Shown one piece after another: positions 12,075 to 22,796 of a DNA stretch of 64,000 nt. The stretch lies in contig OZ018412.1 of assembly GCA_963969595.1 (NCBI GenBank), forward strand, positions 2,668,501 to 2,732,500, in the 5' to 3' direction. The DNA is from Neckera pumila (taxonomy: Eukaryota > Streptophyta > Bryopsida > Hypnales > Neckeraceae). Position numbers and translations under genes: made by a program. Within the stretch, counting starts at the first letter, position 1, and each line of letters starts with the position of its first letter. The notes under the pieces are model-generated. The model saw only the letters and a program-made list of their open reading frames with translations, was not told the origin of the DNA and searched no databases.

Positions 12075-12515
12075 GTCACGAACCATAGATTTGGAACAAA
12101 GCATATACCATCTCAGTTGAAAGCATTGCACCGAAAACACCCACGTATTCGATAAACCAGGATACAATCCAAAAGTACACTAGAGATTTCAATCACTATA
12201 CACTCAAATTAAACCAAATTTGTTTCCCTGATTAAAAGGTATAATCACTAGAGAAGCTTCACTTTATGTCGGAAACGAAAAACAAAACCAAAGTCGCAAT
12301 TTGCAAAACAAAATTCCCTGTCACCAGAAACTTGAATGCAAACGAAAACTGAACCAAAAGAGAAAGAAACCAGGAGCCGTGGAGTTGGAGCCAAGCATCG
12401 TACCACCTCGACGGCATTGCCCCGAGGTGACCCAAATCTTCGATAAATCAGGGGTATAATACAAAAATACAATACAAACTTCGATCATGCTATACACTCC
12501 AAAATTGACCCAGCC
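12075..12515. repeat. Degenerate direct duplication downstream of AGPase
   Basis: About 135 bp at 12080-12212 recurs, diverged, at 12380-12512. Shared landmarks are GGA(A/G)C(A/C)AAGCAT, TACCA(T/C)CTC, GGCATTGC/AGCATTGC, TTCGATAAA(C/T)CAGG and CTATACACTC. It lies 3' of the AGPase stop codon, so it is probably an old local duplication of the gene's 3' flank. Confidence 0.55.
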
Positions 12516-12806
12516 ATCCCTTCCTACCCGAGCTCATCTACTCTTGACGAACCTCCTTCACTTTCTCAATCACTGCTTTTTGTACACTTCAGGGGCGGCT
12601 GCTGCGCCATAGCCATAGCCAAAGCCATAGCAGCGCACCACCATCTCTCTTTCTTCCCTCGGGGTGACGGTGAATTCACCAGCTCACACGAACTTTAGAA
12701 CGAGCTATCTTCATAGTCGCTTCACCCTTTCACGAGGAGCAGCATCGGGATGCGCATCAAGAATTGATGTCATTCTCAAAAGAATTGGATCCTTCTGCTC
12801 AATCGT

Positions 12807-15387
12807 TTAGATGACCGTGCCGTGGGGAATCACTGCGTTTTTGCAAACCACCACAATGCCGGATCGAATGTAGAATCCGAGTTCTGGCTTGGCAGATTCA
12901 AACACGTTCTGCAAGGGAATTCAGAAACACAAAACGTCAGGGATGCAGCCACAACACAGAACTCGAACCAAAAGATTCGTACTTTGAGAATGGCAAAACA
13001 GGGATCCAGTCACAGCATAGAACTCTAACCAAACGATTTGTAGTTTGGAATGGCAAATTCGATTGATCGAATTGAGAAAATGGGTGACAAGTTTCGTATC
13101 ACCAGAATCAATAACGAAAATTGCATGAATTGGTCAAGAAATGGGGCAAAACGGGACAAGAAAGAGTCCCGAAGCAGGGGATTAGGGTTTGGTGCTCACA
13201 TCCGTGTTAGCGATCACAACATTGTTCCCGATCCTGGCGTTCTTGTCGACAATGCAGTTTCTCAGCTTAGTGTTCTGTCCGATTCCCAGCGGCACCTTCC
13301 CTTCTTCCAGAAGCTCCGCCGCTTCGGGATCGGTTTCGTAGGTGTCATTTCCCATGACCAGCGCCCTCTTGACGTCACAACCCGACTCCAGCCTCGACCT
13401 CACCCCGATGATCGAATTCTCAACCCGACAGTCTCGCAAGAAACATCCGTGCGAGACGATCGAGTCAATCACTCGACACTGCTCGATCTTCGTCGGGGGA
13501 AGGTACCTCGCCGAGGTGTACGTCGGCCTCGCGGCGTCGTAGAAGCTAAACTTCGGAGATTGCGAACAGAGGGCCAGATTCGCATCGAAGAACGACTTGA
13601 TAGTGCCGATGTCTTCCCAGTAGTCGTTGAAGAGGTAGGCGTGGACGTTAAACTCCTTCGCCGCTTGCGGAATAATTTCCGATCCGAAGTCGTTAGCCAT
13701 GGGGTAACGCCACCGGAGGAGCTTGGTGAGCACGCTCTTCTTGAAGACATAGATCCCCATGGAAGCAATGTAGGGCTTCTTCTTGGCCTCCTCGGGAGAA
13801 AGCCCCAGGACGGTGGTGTCGACTTGCATGGATTGCAAGTCGTCGCCCTTCGGCTTCTCGTTGAAGTACTTGATCCGGCCTTCGCCGTCGATCTTCATCA
13901 AGCCGTAGTCGGAGGCCCGACTGTCGTCCATCGGGACACAGGAGACGGATACATCGGCTCCGGAGTCCTTGTGCTTCTGCAAAACCAAGGCACATCTCAG
14001 TAAAAATGCGAGCAAGTATGCACGATTCGTTAGAGAAATCGAGTTTGAAAAGTGATTCAACACAAAGATTCTGCACCTCACTCGTCAGAAAGCCTCAAAT
14101 GATACGACAAAGAAGAAATTAGAACATGTCAAAAGGAAGTTACGGTACTTTGAAACCGGTACTACAGATCACACGACTGGGAACGACAAAAAGCCCAGAT
14201 ATTGGAAGAGGATGGATGGATCCCAAGAGTGACTCTACACGAAGATTCTGCTCCTCACTCGCCAAAAAGTCCTAAATGAAACGACGAAGAAGAAATTTCA
14301 ACAGGTCAAAGGGAAACGTTACTTTGAAACTGGTACAACTACAGATCACACGAAACTGGGAATGTCAGAAAGCCCAGATGTTGGAAAGGATGAACGGATG
14401 GATCCCTACCTGGACGAAGTCTTGGTAATCCATGCGGTAGAGATGATCGCCGGACAAGATGATCACATCCTCAACATCCTTGTTCTTGGGGTCCTCCAGC
14501 AACCACAAGTACTGGCGCACGGCGTCCGCGGTTCCCTCGAACCACTTCTGGCCGTCTTGACCAGGCCTCTGCGCGGCCGCCAGCACCTCCACATAGCCAT
14601 CTCCGAAGTTGCACCCGTTCCCGAAGTTGTAGGTGCGCGCGAGATGGCGGTTCAGGGAGGTCGAATTGAACTGCGTGAGAACGTAGATTTTGTTGATCCC
14701 GCTGTTGATGCAGTTGCTCATCGGCACGTCAATCAACCGATAGGCGCCTCCCAGCGGAACCTGGTCACACACAACCCCAGCACACAACAACAGATTCATC
14801 AGCACCCCACAAAAATTGATCACTAACTTCTTGTTTAGCTGGTCGGTGATTAGCGCTGATTCGGATAACTTAACAAGTTCTGAGCGAGCTTACCGCTGGC
14901 TTAGCGCGACGGAGAGTGAGAGGGTTAAGCCTGGTGCCTGCCCCACCTCCCAAAATGATCGAAAACACTTTCGTCATGTTCACTTGCTCTTTCGGAAGGT
15001 TGGTCACCCTCTCAGGAGTCTGCAAGCAAAAAAAACATGCACCCAACCAGATTAGCATCCACCACCAGCACGATTGCAACTGGAAAGCTGAAAGAGAGCC
15101 ATTCAGATCACCACGAGGGTGGGTGGGTCAACATGCATGCAACGCACCTTTACAAGAGTATCCACGGGCCGCTCAGCCAGCACGGCCGAGACTTCGAAAG
15201 TGCTGGACTTGCTTCGGGAAAGCTTTGGTTTGGGGCAGACATTGGCCTTCAAGCTGTTGTCAGCCATAAAACCTCCAGAAGCCAGGCTCTTGGAGTCTCC
15301 CTTGAACCCCGACGAGAACGCCTCGTGACTACGGCGAGCTACTGTGCAGTAACTGGTGGAGGCGAACATCCCTGCAGCTGTTGCCAT
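12807..15387 (-). CDS. APL: ADP-glucose pyrophosphorylase large subunit (plastid), 5 coding exons
   Basis: Catalyses ATP + glucose-1-phosphate to ADP-glucose + PPi, the committed step of plastid starch synthesis, in a heterotetramer with the small subunit. Coding exons are 15387-15148, 15019-14894, 14760-14410, 13976-13200 and 12908-12807. All introns are GT-AG and phase 0, giving 531 codons, the normal length. The start is the ATG at 15387 (GCGATGGC); the same frame upstream has only TTG before a stop. Residues 1-70 are Ser/Ala/basic-rich, as in a transit peptide. Visible motifs: GGGAGTR (Arg110), RRAKPA (Lys120), [10 protein letters not shown] (Asp227), FNEKPKG (Lys280), [10 protein letters not shown] (357-365), a C-terminal beta-helix region and a [11 protein letters not shown] tail ending TVI. 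Large-subunit signatures are [20 protein letters not shown] and [11 protein letters not shown]. It resembles Arabidopsis APL1/APL2 more than the catalytically degenerate large subunits. Few introns and GC-rich third positions contrast with the AT-rich surroundings. Confidence 0.95.
12909..13199 (-). other. AGPase intron 4 with internal duplication
   Basis: A GT-AG intron of 291 bp. Within it, an approximately 65-bp segment (ACACAGAACTC...ACCAAAAGATTCG, then TTTGAGAATGGCAAA) is repeated with changes (GCATAGAACTC...ACCAAACGATTTG, then TTTGGAATGGCAAA) between about 12945 and 13060. Confidence 0.6.
14068..14409 (-). repeat. Tandem duplication inside AGPase intron 3
   Basis: Two diverged copies of about 165-175 bp (14068-14225 and 14244-14409) share GATTCTGC(A/T)CCTCACTCG, GACGAAGAAGAAATT/GACAAAGAAGAAATT, TACTTTGAAAC, ACAGATCACACGA and a GGATGGATCCC end. 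The right copy runs up to the splice donor of exon 3 (GTAGGG), so the duplication brought a donor-adjacent sequence into the intron interior. In the left copy the ACC TGG exon junction is absent, so no competing exon is expected. Confidence 0.65.
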
Positions 15388-16850
15388 CGCAGCCAATTTC
15401 CTTGTTGTCGGCGAGTACAGCTTCTTCAAACACCCTGTTTTTTAGGCTACAACCAAACCAACACCTGCACCACAACCAAATGAAGAATGCCTCAGAATCC
15501 ACACTTCAGCCACCCAGAAGAAGCTAAACACATCACAGGCCTCCCCGATCCCCGTGCGCATGCACAACGAACCCACCATTTTCCACCAGGGAATCTAAAA
15601 CGGCTGATTCCCAATGCCAATGCCAAGTTCCTCCCCGGACCCCCAAACAATTACAACACAGCCCCTTTCACAACCGCTCATCACCAACACCAATTCCCCA
15701 AACCAGCAAACCACTCGCAACTCCTACCACCAACCCAGCTGCGCAAACACCACCCACACCAATTCACATAACCAATTCACTCCTTGTCCCCTCCCAACCC
15801 ATTTCCTTAATCCCCAAACACACACCTTCTACTGTCGTACGACCACTGACTCCTCCCAATAACGCAAGCTCCCGTTAAGTTATTCCTCCACCAACGATCC
15901 TCGCGCACAACCAGTAATGTCGACGAATAAAGAAACCAAGTATCTGAACTTGGCTGGTCCCTCTGATCTTCTCGTGCGGAACCAACGAACTCCTCCTCCA
16001 CTTCAATGGAAAGATTCTATGCAACCCCCGATCGAGCACTGCTCTTCAATCCCTGCCTGCTACGAAAACGTCGACTACGACTCCTATTGAGCTCACTGCG
16101 AAAACTCAGGTCGATCTCGCGGTGGTCTGTTGTTGGAAGTGTCTGTCTGTGTATGTGTGCCCCTCCACTGAGCCTGCCTGTGCTATAAATATGAAAACGC
16201 ATGCAAGTGTAGTATCCCAGGGCCCCAAGGGCGTCTAGCGGGGCCCAGAGCAACAGCAGGGGGTCCCGCAAGAAGGTGCTTGGCTGCGCGGAAGGCTCCA
16301 AACGCGCCTGCCCCAACCGAGCGCTCCCGACCGCAGAATTGAGCAACGGTTGGCCTTTGCCGTCCGTTGTCCAGTTGCCGGCTTTCGCGGGGGCTTCGCT
16401 GCGGTCGTCGTCGTCATCTTCCTGGCTGCTTGAATGTCCGTCCGTCGCTCCTTTTCTGTTGAGTGTCGCGCTCGCAGTGCTGGTTTTTCACACGCATCCA
16501 ACCAACTTGGTTCGGTTTTTCACATGCACCTCCAGAACTGGGATGGATGAAAAGGAAACCCAACGTGGATGGAATTGGAGCACAACATGGATGCAATCGG
16601 GACGTATGGGATCCAATACGGATGGAATTGAGACACAACGTAAGGGCCTCGCACATGACCTCCGGTGGTTGTCTGTGCGGTCCCTGACCGGCCAGGGCGG
16701 GCCCCCACCAGCGACCAAAAGTGCTGGGTAAAAGGGAGATGGGGTAATTATTCCAGGGCTTCGGTTTGGGGTTCTTTACCATTAGCGCTTGTTTCTTAAG
16801 TGTGTTTTTATTTTTTTTCTGTCTTATTTTGGGGAGGGTTTTAGGTTTCA
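15388..16850. promoter_or_regulatory. Upstream region of the AGPase gene (5' leader and promoter candidate)
   Basis: This contains the 5' leader and presumed promoter of the minus-strand AGPase gene. The leader-proximal part (15.43-15.87 kb) is rich in CA/CCA on the plus strand. A CAG at about 15435 could be the acceptor of a 5' UTR intron. A TATA-like octamer lies at 16184-16191: it reads TATAAATA on the plus strand but TATTTATA in the gene's direction, so its role is doubtful. From 16.2 to 16.5 kb the sequence is GC-rich. A plus-strand 151-codon frame (16276-16731) and its minus-strand counterparts are not recognisable proteins. Repeat-like GGATGGAATTGGA/GGATGCAATCGGG motifs occur at 16.55-16.65 kb and again at 18.40-18.43 kb. 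Confidence 0.4.
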
Positions 16851-16858
16851 CATTTTAA

Positions 16859-17782
16859 CCCCTAAAGGACGGAGACTATGTTTTCACCAAAAACGCTTCA
16901 AAACTGCCATTTTGAATACAAGTACCAAATTTTAGAAAAAAAACATTTTTGGACACATGTAACCGTAGGATCTTGTAGTAAACTGGTTTGAGAAGATGTG
17001 GAAAAAATTTCGGAATTTTCCACCATGTAGATTGCAAGATATTAGTGTTTGAACTGAGAAAAAGCCTTTTTTTGTCCCTGCGAAAAATCGGGCAGCTGCA
17101 CTTCACAAGGTCACATTTGTATGAAAAAATGTCCAAAATGGTGGTTACTCTTTGGATTCATTTTTGAAGTCAAGTTGGCTATAGGCTTGAAAATTTTCAA
17201 ATCATTTGGAATTGTACAACATATAGGAAAAAAATAGAAAGTAGAAAGAAGTAGAGAATGATTCAAAACACTAAATTGTTAAGAATTTAATTATAGAATT
17301 GAAAAATGCCAATCCCAAAGGTTATAATGTTGTAATAACCTATCTACACCCAATGTTTTTATTTCTTTTCAAAAATATTGAAAATTGAGTTAAATAATGG
17401 ACTTCGAAGTTTATTTTAGAGTAGGGAATCCACAACTACCCGCAAACTAGAACCCCTCATAATTTTGATTTCATAAATCAAAATGAAATAACTCCAGACC
17501 TAAAGTTGCATATATTGATCTAGAGAACCAGTTTCAAATTTTTATTTTTTTTTAAAGTGATATTTTAAGAATTTTTTTAGCTGCCCACCGAGCAATGAAA
17601 ATGACATATTATGCAATAACTTTTTACAATGTAGTCAAATGTTATGAAAATTGTTGGGCTATAAGCTACTCCTCGGGAAAATGTTGTGTGAAATTTTCAA
17701 AGAAAAAAACCAAAAACTCCGCTTGTAGTGAGCTGCCCAAAAAAGCTATGTTCTCAAAAAAGCATATTCAGGCGTTTAGGGG
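16859..17782. mobile_element. TTAA-family MITE (full-length class)
   Basis: 924 bp between TTAA at 16855-16858 and TTAA at 17783-17786. Ends are CCCCTAAAGGACGG and CGTTTAGGGG. The two halves carry different subterminal sequences; the right half shares CTACTCC(T/C)(T/C)GGG and GAGCTGCCCAAAA with the foldback element at 38.5 kb. It is non-coding. Confidence 0.85.
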
Positions 17783-17786
17783 TTAA

Positions 17787-18780
17787 AACAAATTATTTGC
17801 CAATGGTTACTTTTTAATTAAATTACTATCATGTGTTCTTCATTAGGGTTTTTTAAAATTTTCTCAGTTCTTAATGATTTAAAAATTACTATTATGAATT
17901 AGTTTGTTTTTTCTGTTTACATTATTCATTAGGGTTCACTTGTCCCTGGTCTGCTGCCACGTGCACTACGGCTCTTCTAGGAACTGGTTGTTGAGCTCCC
18001 TGGTAAAGAAAATCCAATTCTTCTATCTGATGGGCTTTCTATTGTATTTCCAGTACACAAAAGAGTGAAATTAAGTTGGCCCACACTAACAAAAACAAAG
18101 AAAAACAAGTTAAGGGCTGCAAGTGTAGCTTAAAATAAAACAAACAAAAACAAATTGGGGGCCACAAACGTAATTTGAAATAAAAAAAACAAGAAGACGG
18201 CATAGATGCAGGGAGAAGTTGAAATCGCATGCAGTAAAAGTAAGTTTGAGTTATTATACTGGTGAAAAGAGCCCATAAGGGTTGGGCCTGACAGGGAAGG
18301 CGGGCCAAACCCGTTTGGGCTGAGCCGCCTCAACCCAACCTTTCCGGCCCTCACCTCAACCCAAACCCAGCCATGAGGGCTCATGTGCGAGGCCGTGTAG
18401 ATGCAATTGGAATACAACATAGAAGCAATTGTGACCCAATATCAACGCAAACAAGACGCTATCAATGTATTTATATGCACGGGTGGTAGATAATGAGATG
18501 TAATTATAAAAATATACAACTACAGATTCATGGGAATAAATAAAAAGCTGATAACTTGTGCATACTGAAGTACATTGGAATCCCATTGCTCTTGCTAATA
18601 CAGCAAGACCCAACATAGATACAGAGTACTATTTTGACGCATGACAGTACCACTGTTCCAGGGTATTTGTTTTTGTTTTTGGAGAAGTAGTGAAGTGGCA
18701 ATATATGAGAAAATGATATAGCCAAATATTTTAGTATTCATCTGTACTAGTGTGACCCTGTGCCGTTGGCCCAATTTTCA
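17787..18780. other. Unassigned spacer
   Basis: No gene is supported. It includes a GC-richer block (18.28-18.43 kb) with repeat motifs also found at 16.55-16.70 kb, such as GATGCAATTGGAATACAACA versus GGAATTGGAGCACAACA. These suggest a short dispersed repeat of unknown type. Confidence 0.3.
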
Positions 18781-18852
18781 TCTACTCCCGGTTCCACTCC
18801 TGGTTCTACTTCCGATTCTACTCCCAGTTCTACTCCCGGTTCCACTCCCAGT
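18781..18852. repeat. 12-bp minisatellite (6 units)
   Basis: Six consecutive 12-bp units of the form TCTACTCCCGGT with substitutions only. In one frame they spell STPG/STSD/STPS tetrapeptides, but that frame is closed by a TAG just upstream and has no ATG. Confidence 0.85.
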
Positions 18853-19832
18853 ACCAAGAATGCCACCAAAATCAAAGTAAAAGTAATTTTCTAAATTTTT
18901 AATCAATAAATACTTTGAAATTCAATAACTTTTGCACCACCACTCCAAACGCCACAAAAGCAAGCCGGTGCACCCCTCCTTGGCGAGAGCTTTCCGACGG
19001 TACCAAGCACGCGGCCGGGGGACGCACGGTCAGGAAGTTGTCCACGCTACAAACAAAACAAAACAAAACAAAACAAAACAAACAGCCTCATTTAAGGTAT
19101 TGATTGATCTTTTGGATAGAATTGTCTTTTCATCCACACATTTGGATTGTTTTCATTTAAGTTTGACAACCTCATCCAAAATTTTAAAAAAAGATTGGCA
19201 TTATCATCCAATTTTTCTTCAATTTTTCCTATAGGCTTGATGCAGCCCATTTTTTTAAGGCATTTGGGCATCATAAGCCCAAAAAAAAAAACTGCTCTGC
19301 TCATCATCAGTTGGAACCGGTGGTGACGGTGCACCTTCCCAACTGACCTTTTTCGACAACTTCAATGTTTTCGCTTCTGAATTGAGACTTTCTTTTCCTT
19401 CTTTTTTTCTTTTTTTCCTTTTTTATTTGAAGAGCGCCAGACAATAACAACTGACATCCTGGTGAGTCACTCCTGTCCCCCTTCATGCTGGCAACCTCCG
19501 CCTTCCGTGATGCCTCCTGAACAATCTCCACGTGTCCCGAACCATCCCTGTGAGGCTCCCCAAGTTCCCAGTTCCCACCTAGGTTAACCAATTTCTGCGG
19601 CACACTGTTTCCAGAGTCCAGGCGTCGAGTGACGGAGTGACTGATGAACCAGACGAGGATCGGACCGTATCATAAGATCCATGTCTGTCAAAGGTAAAAT
19701 TCGTTCCCATACAAACTGAAACAGAAACAGAAACAGAATTCTTTTTTTCCAGGTGTCGAAACCAGCGAGGCAGAGGTGGCAGGCAACTGCACCGTCATCT
19801 TCAGTTTCTGACGACCAGTTTAGCGTGGAATA
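18853..19832. other. Unassigned spacer
   Basis: Contains an (AAAAC)n run at 19051-19084 and a polypyrimidine stretch near 19390-19425. Open frames here are short and unrecognised. Confidence 0.3.
19051..19084. repeat. (AAAAC)n microsatellite
   Basis: About six AAAAC units in a row, with AAAC at either end. Confidence 0.85.
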
Positions 19833-20145
19833 AGGTAGGAGGTTCTAAAATGGAGCGGGTTCTAAAACCAATCAGGCTCTAGAGGTACATTTTGCACTTT
19901 CCAATGTACAAATGGTGTGCATTAGAGGAGGTGGTCGGTTTTAGAGCCCACAAAAATGCACTTTTCTGCAACTGCAGAAATTCATAACTAATTCTACAAA
20001 GCTTCAAAAAATATGAAACAACTTGGGTTAGATGCCAATTTCTCTTGCCTTTCAAAGAAAATTTACTGAAAAATATTTTAAGAAGTTTTACCTCCCCAAA
20101 AGTCAGCTTCAGCTCTTAGATGAGCAATTTATGGACCTCCTACCT
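19833..20145 (+). mobile_element. TA-flanked MITE, family E copy 1
   Basis: 313 bp. Begins AGGTAGGAGGT and ends ACCTCCTACCT, flanked by TA at 19831-19832 and 20146-20147. It matches the 313-bp copy at 46509-46821 nearly base for base by eye. It is non-coding; the TA duplication points to a Tc1/mariner-type mobiliser. Confidence 0.8.
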
Positions 20146-20180
20146 TACAGGGTATGCTGTTTAGTGTGATACTATTATTA

Positions 20181-20476
20181 AGGTAGTCTGCTCTTAAACC
20201 GACCATTTAAGAGTTGATTGCCTTTTAGGAAGCTAAACTCCTTGAAACAATTTTCAATGAATTTCTATAGGAAGAAAAATGGAATTGGCATCTAACCCAT
20301 CGTTTCATATTCTTTGGACATTTGAGGAATTAGTTACGAATTTTTGAAGTTGAAACGCAATGGTCGCTAAAATCGACTACCTCTTGAAATGTACACAGCT
20401 AGTATATTGAAGAAAGCAAAATGTACCTTTGTGTCATGATCAATTTTAGAACGCACTCACTTAGAGCAGACTACCT
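20181..20476 (-). mobile_element. TA-flanked MITE, family E copy 3 (diverged, inverted)
   Basis: About 296 bp with 15-bp terminal inverted repeats AGGTAGTCTGCTCT(T/A) and (T/A)AGAGCAGACTACCT. The interior is a diverged reverse complement of copy 1 (GGCATCTAACCCA versus TGGGTTAGATGCC). The left flank is TA and the right flank TG. It sits only 35 bp from copy 1. Confidence 0.75.
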
Positions 20477-20553
20477 TGATAATATTAGTGTGATACTAAT
20501 TTGCCAAATGAAAAATGGCTCGGGGCATGCTATGAACAACCAAAGCAAAAGAA

Positions 20554-20554
<1 letters not shown>

Positions 20555-20612
<58 letters not shown>

Positions 20613-20652
20613 TAATAATAATCGTAATAATAATAATAATAGTAGTAATAAA
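20555..20652. repeat. (AAT)n microsatellite
   Basis: Roughly 30 AAT units with a few C or G interruptions near the right end. The poly-isoleucine frame across it is an artefact. Confidence 0.9.
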
Positions 20653-20868
20653 AATAATCTACAAAAATGTTTCTCTACATTCTTATAAAATATTTACATT
20701 TATCAAAATCCTTTTTTATAACAAAAAATGTATAAAAATTCACTAAAGTAGATACACCCATTCCCACCCGTGCACCCAATTCCATACTCATGTGCCAATA
20801 GTGAGTACATTTGAGAAAGAAAATATGCACCACTAGTACATGAGGGAGTAATTTGTAAAGGAACAAGA

Positions 20869-21250
20869 ATGGGTACGTTTCCTTCAGCTTTCAAAGAGGT
20901 TGCATTTTTTCTTCTCTTGATTCCTCCTCCACAAAGTTCATCTAAAGCATATCATGAAGAATTAAAGTTAGGTGCACTATCGGTAAGGTGTGGCAAAACA
21001 AACCGGTATTCTCATGTTGAACCTGTAAAGGATGTGCCCCTTTATGACCAAAGTAGTCACCAAAATGCTCCAATTATTCGACTAGTAGGTGCATTCTTTG
21101 TTTCTACAATGAACTGACATCATCCATCAACCACTTTTTGGTCTCAGTGTCCTTCAAGGGTTCAAGCTATACAGGATGTTATGGACCAAAGTAGTCCGAT
21201 GGATGACAAATCATTCCTTCTATATAAGACAAAAGTGCATGTATTCATCC
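20869..21250 (+). repeat. Dispersed repeat family D, copy 2
   Basis: Shares CCTTCAGCTTTCAAAGAGG, TTCTTCTCTTGA, TTCATC and GAAGAATTAAAGT with the block at 57.24 kb. The further match GACCAAAGTAGTCCGATGGA versus GACCAAAGAGTGTCTGATGG shows that the repeat extends several hundred bases. An 82-codon frame inside it is unrecognised. Confidence 0.5.
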
Positions 21251-22277
21251 GCATAATTTTGTGCGAAAAAGGGAAGTTTTGCATAGTAGTTTGACTTCCA
21301 ATGAGTATTTGTGATTTTTTTCTAAATAGATGACCAAAAAGATTTTTTCCACAATGACCAACCCATCCATCTAAATTTAATGCCACATGCCTCCAATCTG
21401 ATGAGATGTAGAATATTCCACGTCACTTCATTGGAAGATGAAGTGATGTAGAATATTAGACATCGTTATATTGGAGGAAGGGCAACAAACCCAGAGACTA
21501 TTGAATGTCATGAAAGTCAAAGCATTTGTAACATATTTAACCTCAAGGAAATGGAGAACCAATAGAGTCCTCCAAATGTGGAGAAACTCATATTTGACAA
21601 GGGAAATGATCGTATTCGATATCAATATGATCTAAGAATAGTCGTACCATAGATTGATGCAAATTGTCCAATTTTGGATAGAAACAAAAATTGAAGATTA
21701 AAGATGTGTTCTATAACACACGATACAGGCTTCTATTTGTATTTTGGATGAAGTATAATATATTTCATTGATAAACATGAGAGGTGCATCCAAATACCAA
21801 AATATAACCACATACATGGATCATAGGTGCAATACTTCCTAAAGGATGATTAGCATAGCTTGTAAATATTGTATGTTTTGTTATATACTAGCTACTTCCA
21901 TCCCTAAATCCTCTCATTATCTACATGCCTTACAAAAAATAAATGTCTGCTTCCAAGAATGAAGTGCAAGTCAAAGGGAATAGATGCTACACTTGAAGAA
22001 TGAAGGTCACTTCTAAATGCCACAAGGTCACTATTCCTACACACAATCAACACACCTTTGTATGCACATTCCATTCTCTAGGTTGTATGAACCAAGTATA
22101 CTATGTTTTCAAATCTAATGCCATACAAATAATTTATTATGTTTTAATGCAATGTTTATTACAAAAGTAATTCTACGGCCATTTATACAACTAACATATC
22201 TATGCAACACAAAATCCGTAAGTGATTTGAACCTACATTTTATATTCTACGTTCTAATAAAGGAACAATATATGTGG
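21251..22277. other. Unassigned spacer, possibly the rest of repeat D
   Basis: AT-rich, with no gene seen. Confidence 0.3.
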
Positions 22278-22530
22278 CATTAGATGATATTTGAGGCCTT
22301 TTGAAGACTGCAAATTATCATGCATTCCCAGATTGCAGGAGCGCAGGATAATTGTTGGCTAATGTGGCCGAGACCATGCCACATCATTTTTTGAAGAAAA
22401 AAAAATTGCTTAAAATGATTTATGGGAAAAAAAATTGAAAAAAAAAATTATGACTGATTGTACCAGCTGTTCATGCGATCGGGCCAAATTTAAGAAACAG
22501 CCCTCCCATGCCCTCAGATGTCATCTAATG
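22278..22530 (+). mobile_element. CATTAG MITE, family B copy 2
   Basis: 253 bp. Begins CATTAGATGATATTTGAGGC and ends CCTCAGATGTCATCTAATG. The interior (GCAGGAGCGCAGGA, then GTGGCCGAGACCATGCCAC) matches the copy at 23688-23979. No target duplication is seen and it is non-coding. Confidence 0.75.
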
Positions 22531-22796
22531 AATTGCACCATTTTTGCATGTTTCATGAGTACAAATTTTTATGAAAATTTCACAACAAAGTCCCGAAATT
22601 CATAAATTTGGAGTAACATTTCTATGGATATTTTTTGAATTCACAAAAAATTATAGTCAATTGGAACTTTCTTGCATCTTTAAATATCCCTTCGTATCTC
22701 TAAAATGTACATTATATACCATTAGGGCAAAGGTTTTCAACATCCTTTAGGGACTAATTGAAGCCAAGATGGAATTACTAATTCACAAGTTTAAAC

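Noticed and set aside
13050..14003. 317-codon plus-strand open frame over AGPase exon 4
   Set aside because: It is antisense to a clearly conserved exon. Its openness follows from GC-rich third positions on the other strand and it has no recognisable domain.
14362..14826. 154-codon plus-strand open frame over AGPase exon 3
   Set aside because: Antisense shadow of the conserved exon.
15388..15429. Start of the AGPase frame at 15429 (MKKLYS...)
   Set aside because: The first codon there is TTG. The first ATG in frame is at 15387 in a good plant initiation context, and an in-frame stop lies just upstream of the TTG.
16276..16731. 151-codon plus-strand frame in the GC-rich block upstream of AGPase
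   Set aside because: Overlapped by several minus-strand frames, no recognisable domain, and located in the presumed promoter region. Openness can be explained by GC content.
20501..20746. Open frame of poly-isoleucine
   Set aside because: Translation of the (AAT)n microsatellite.
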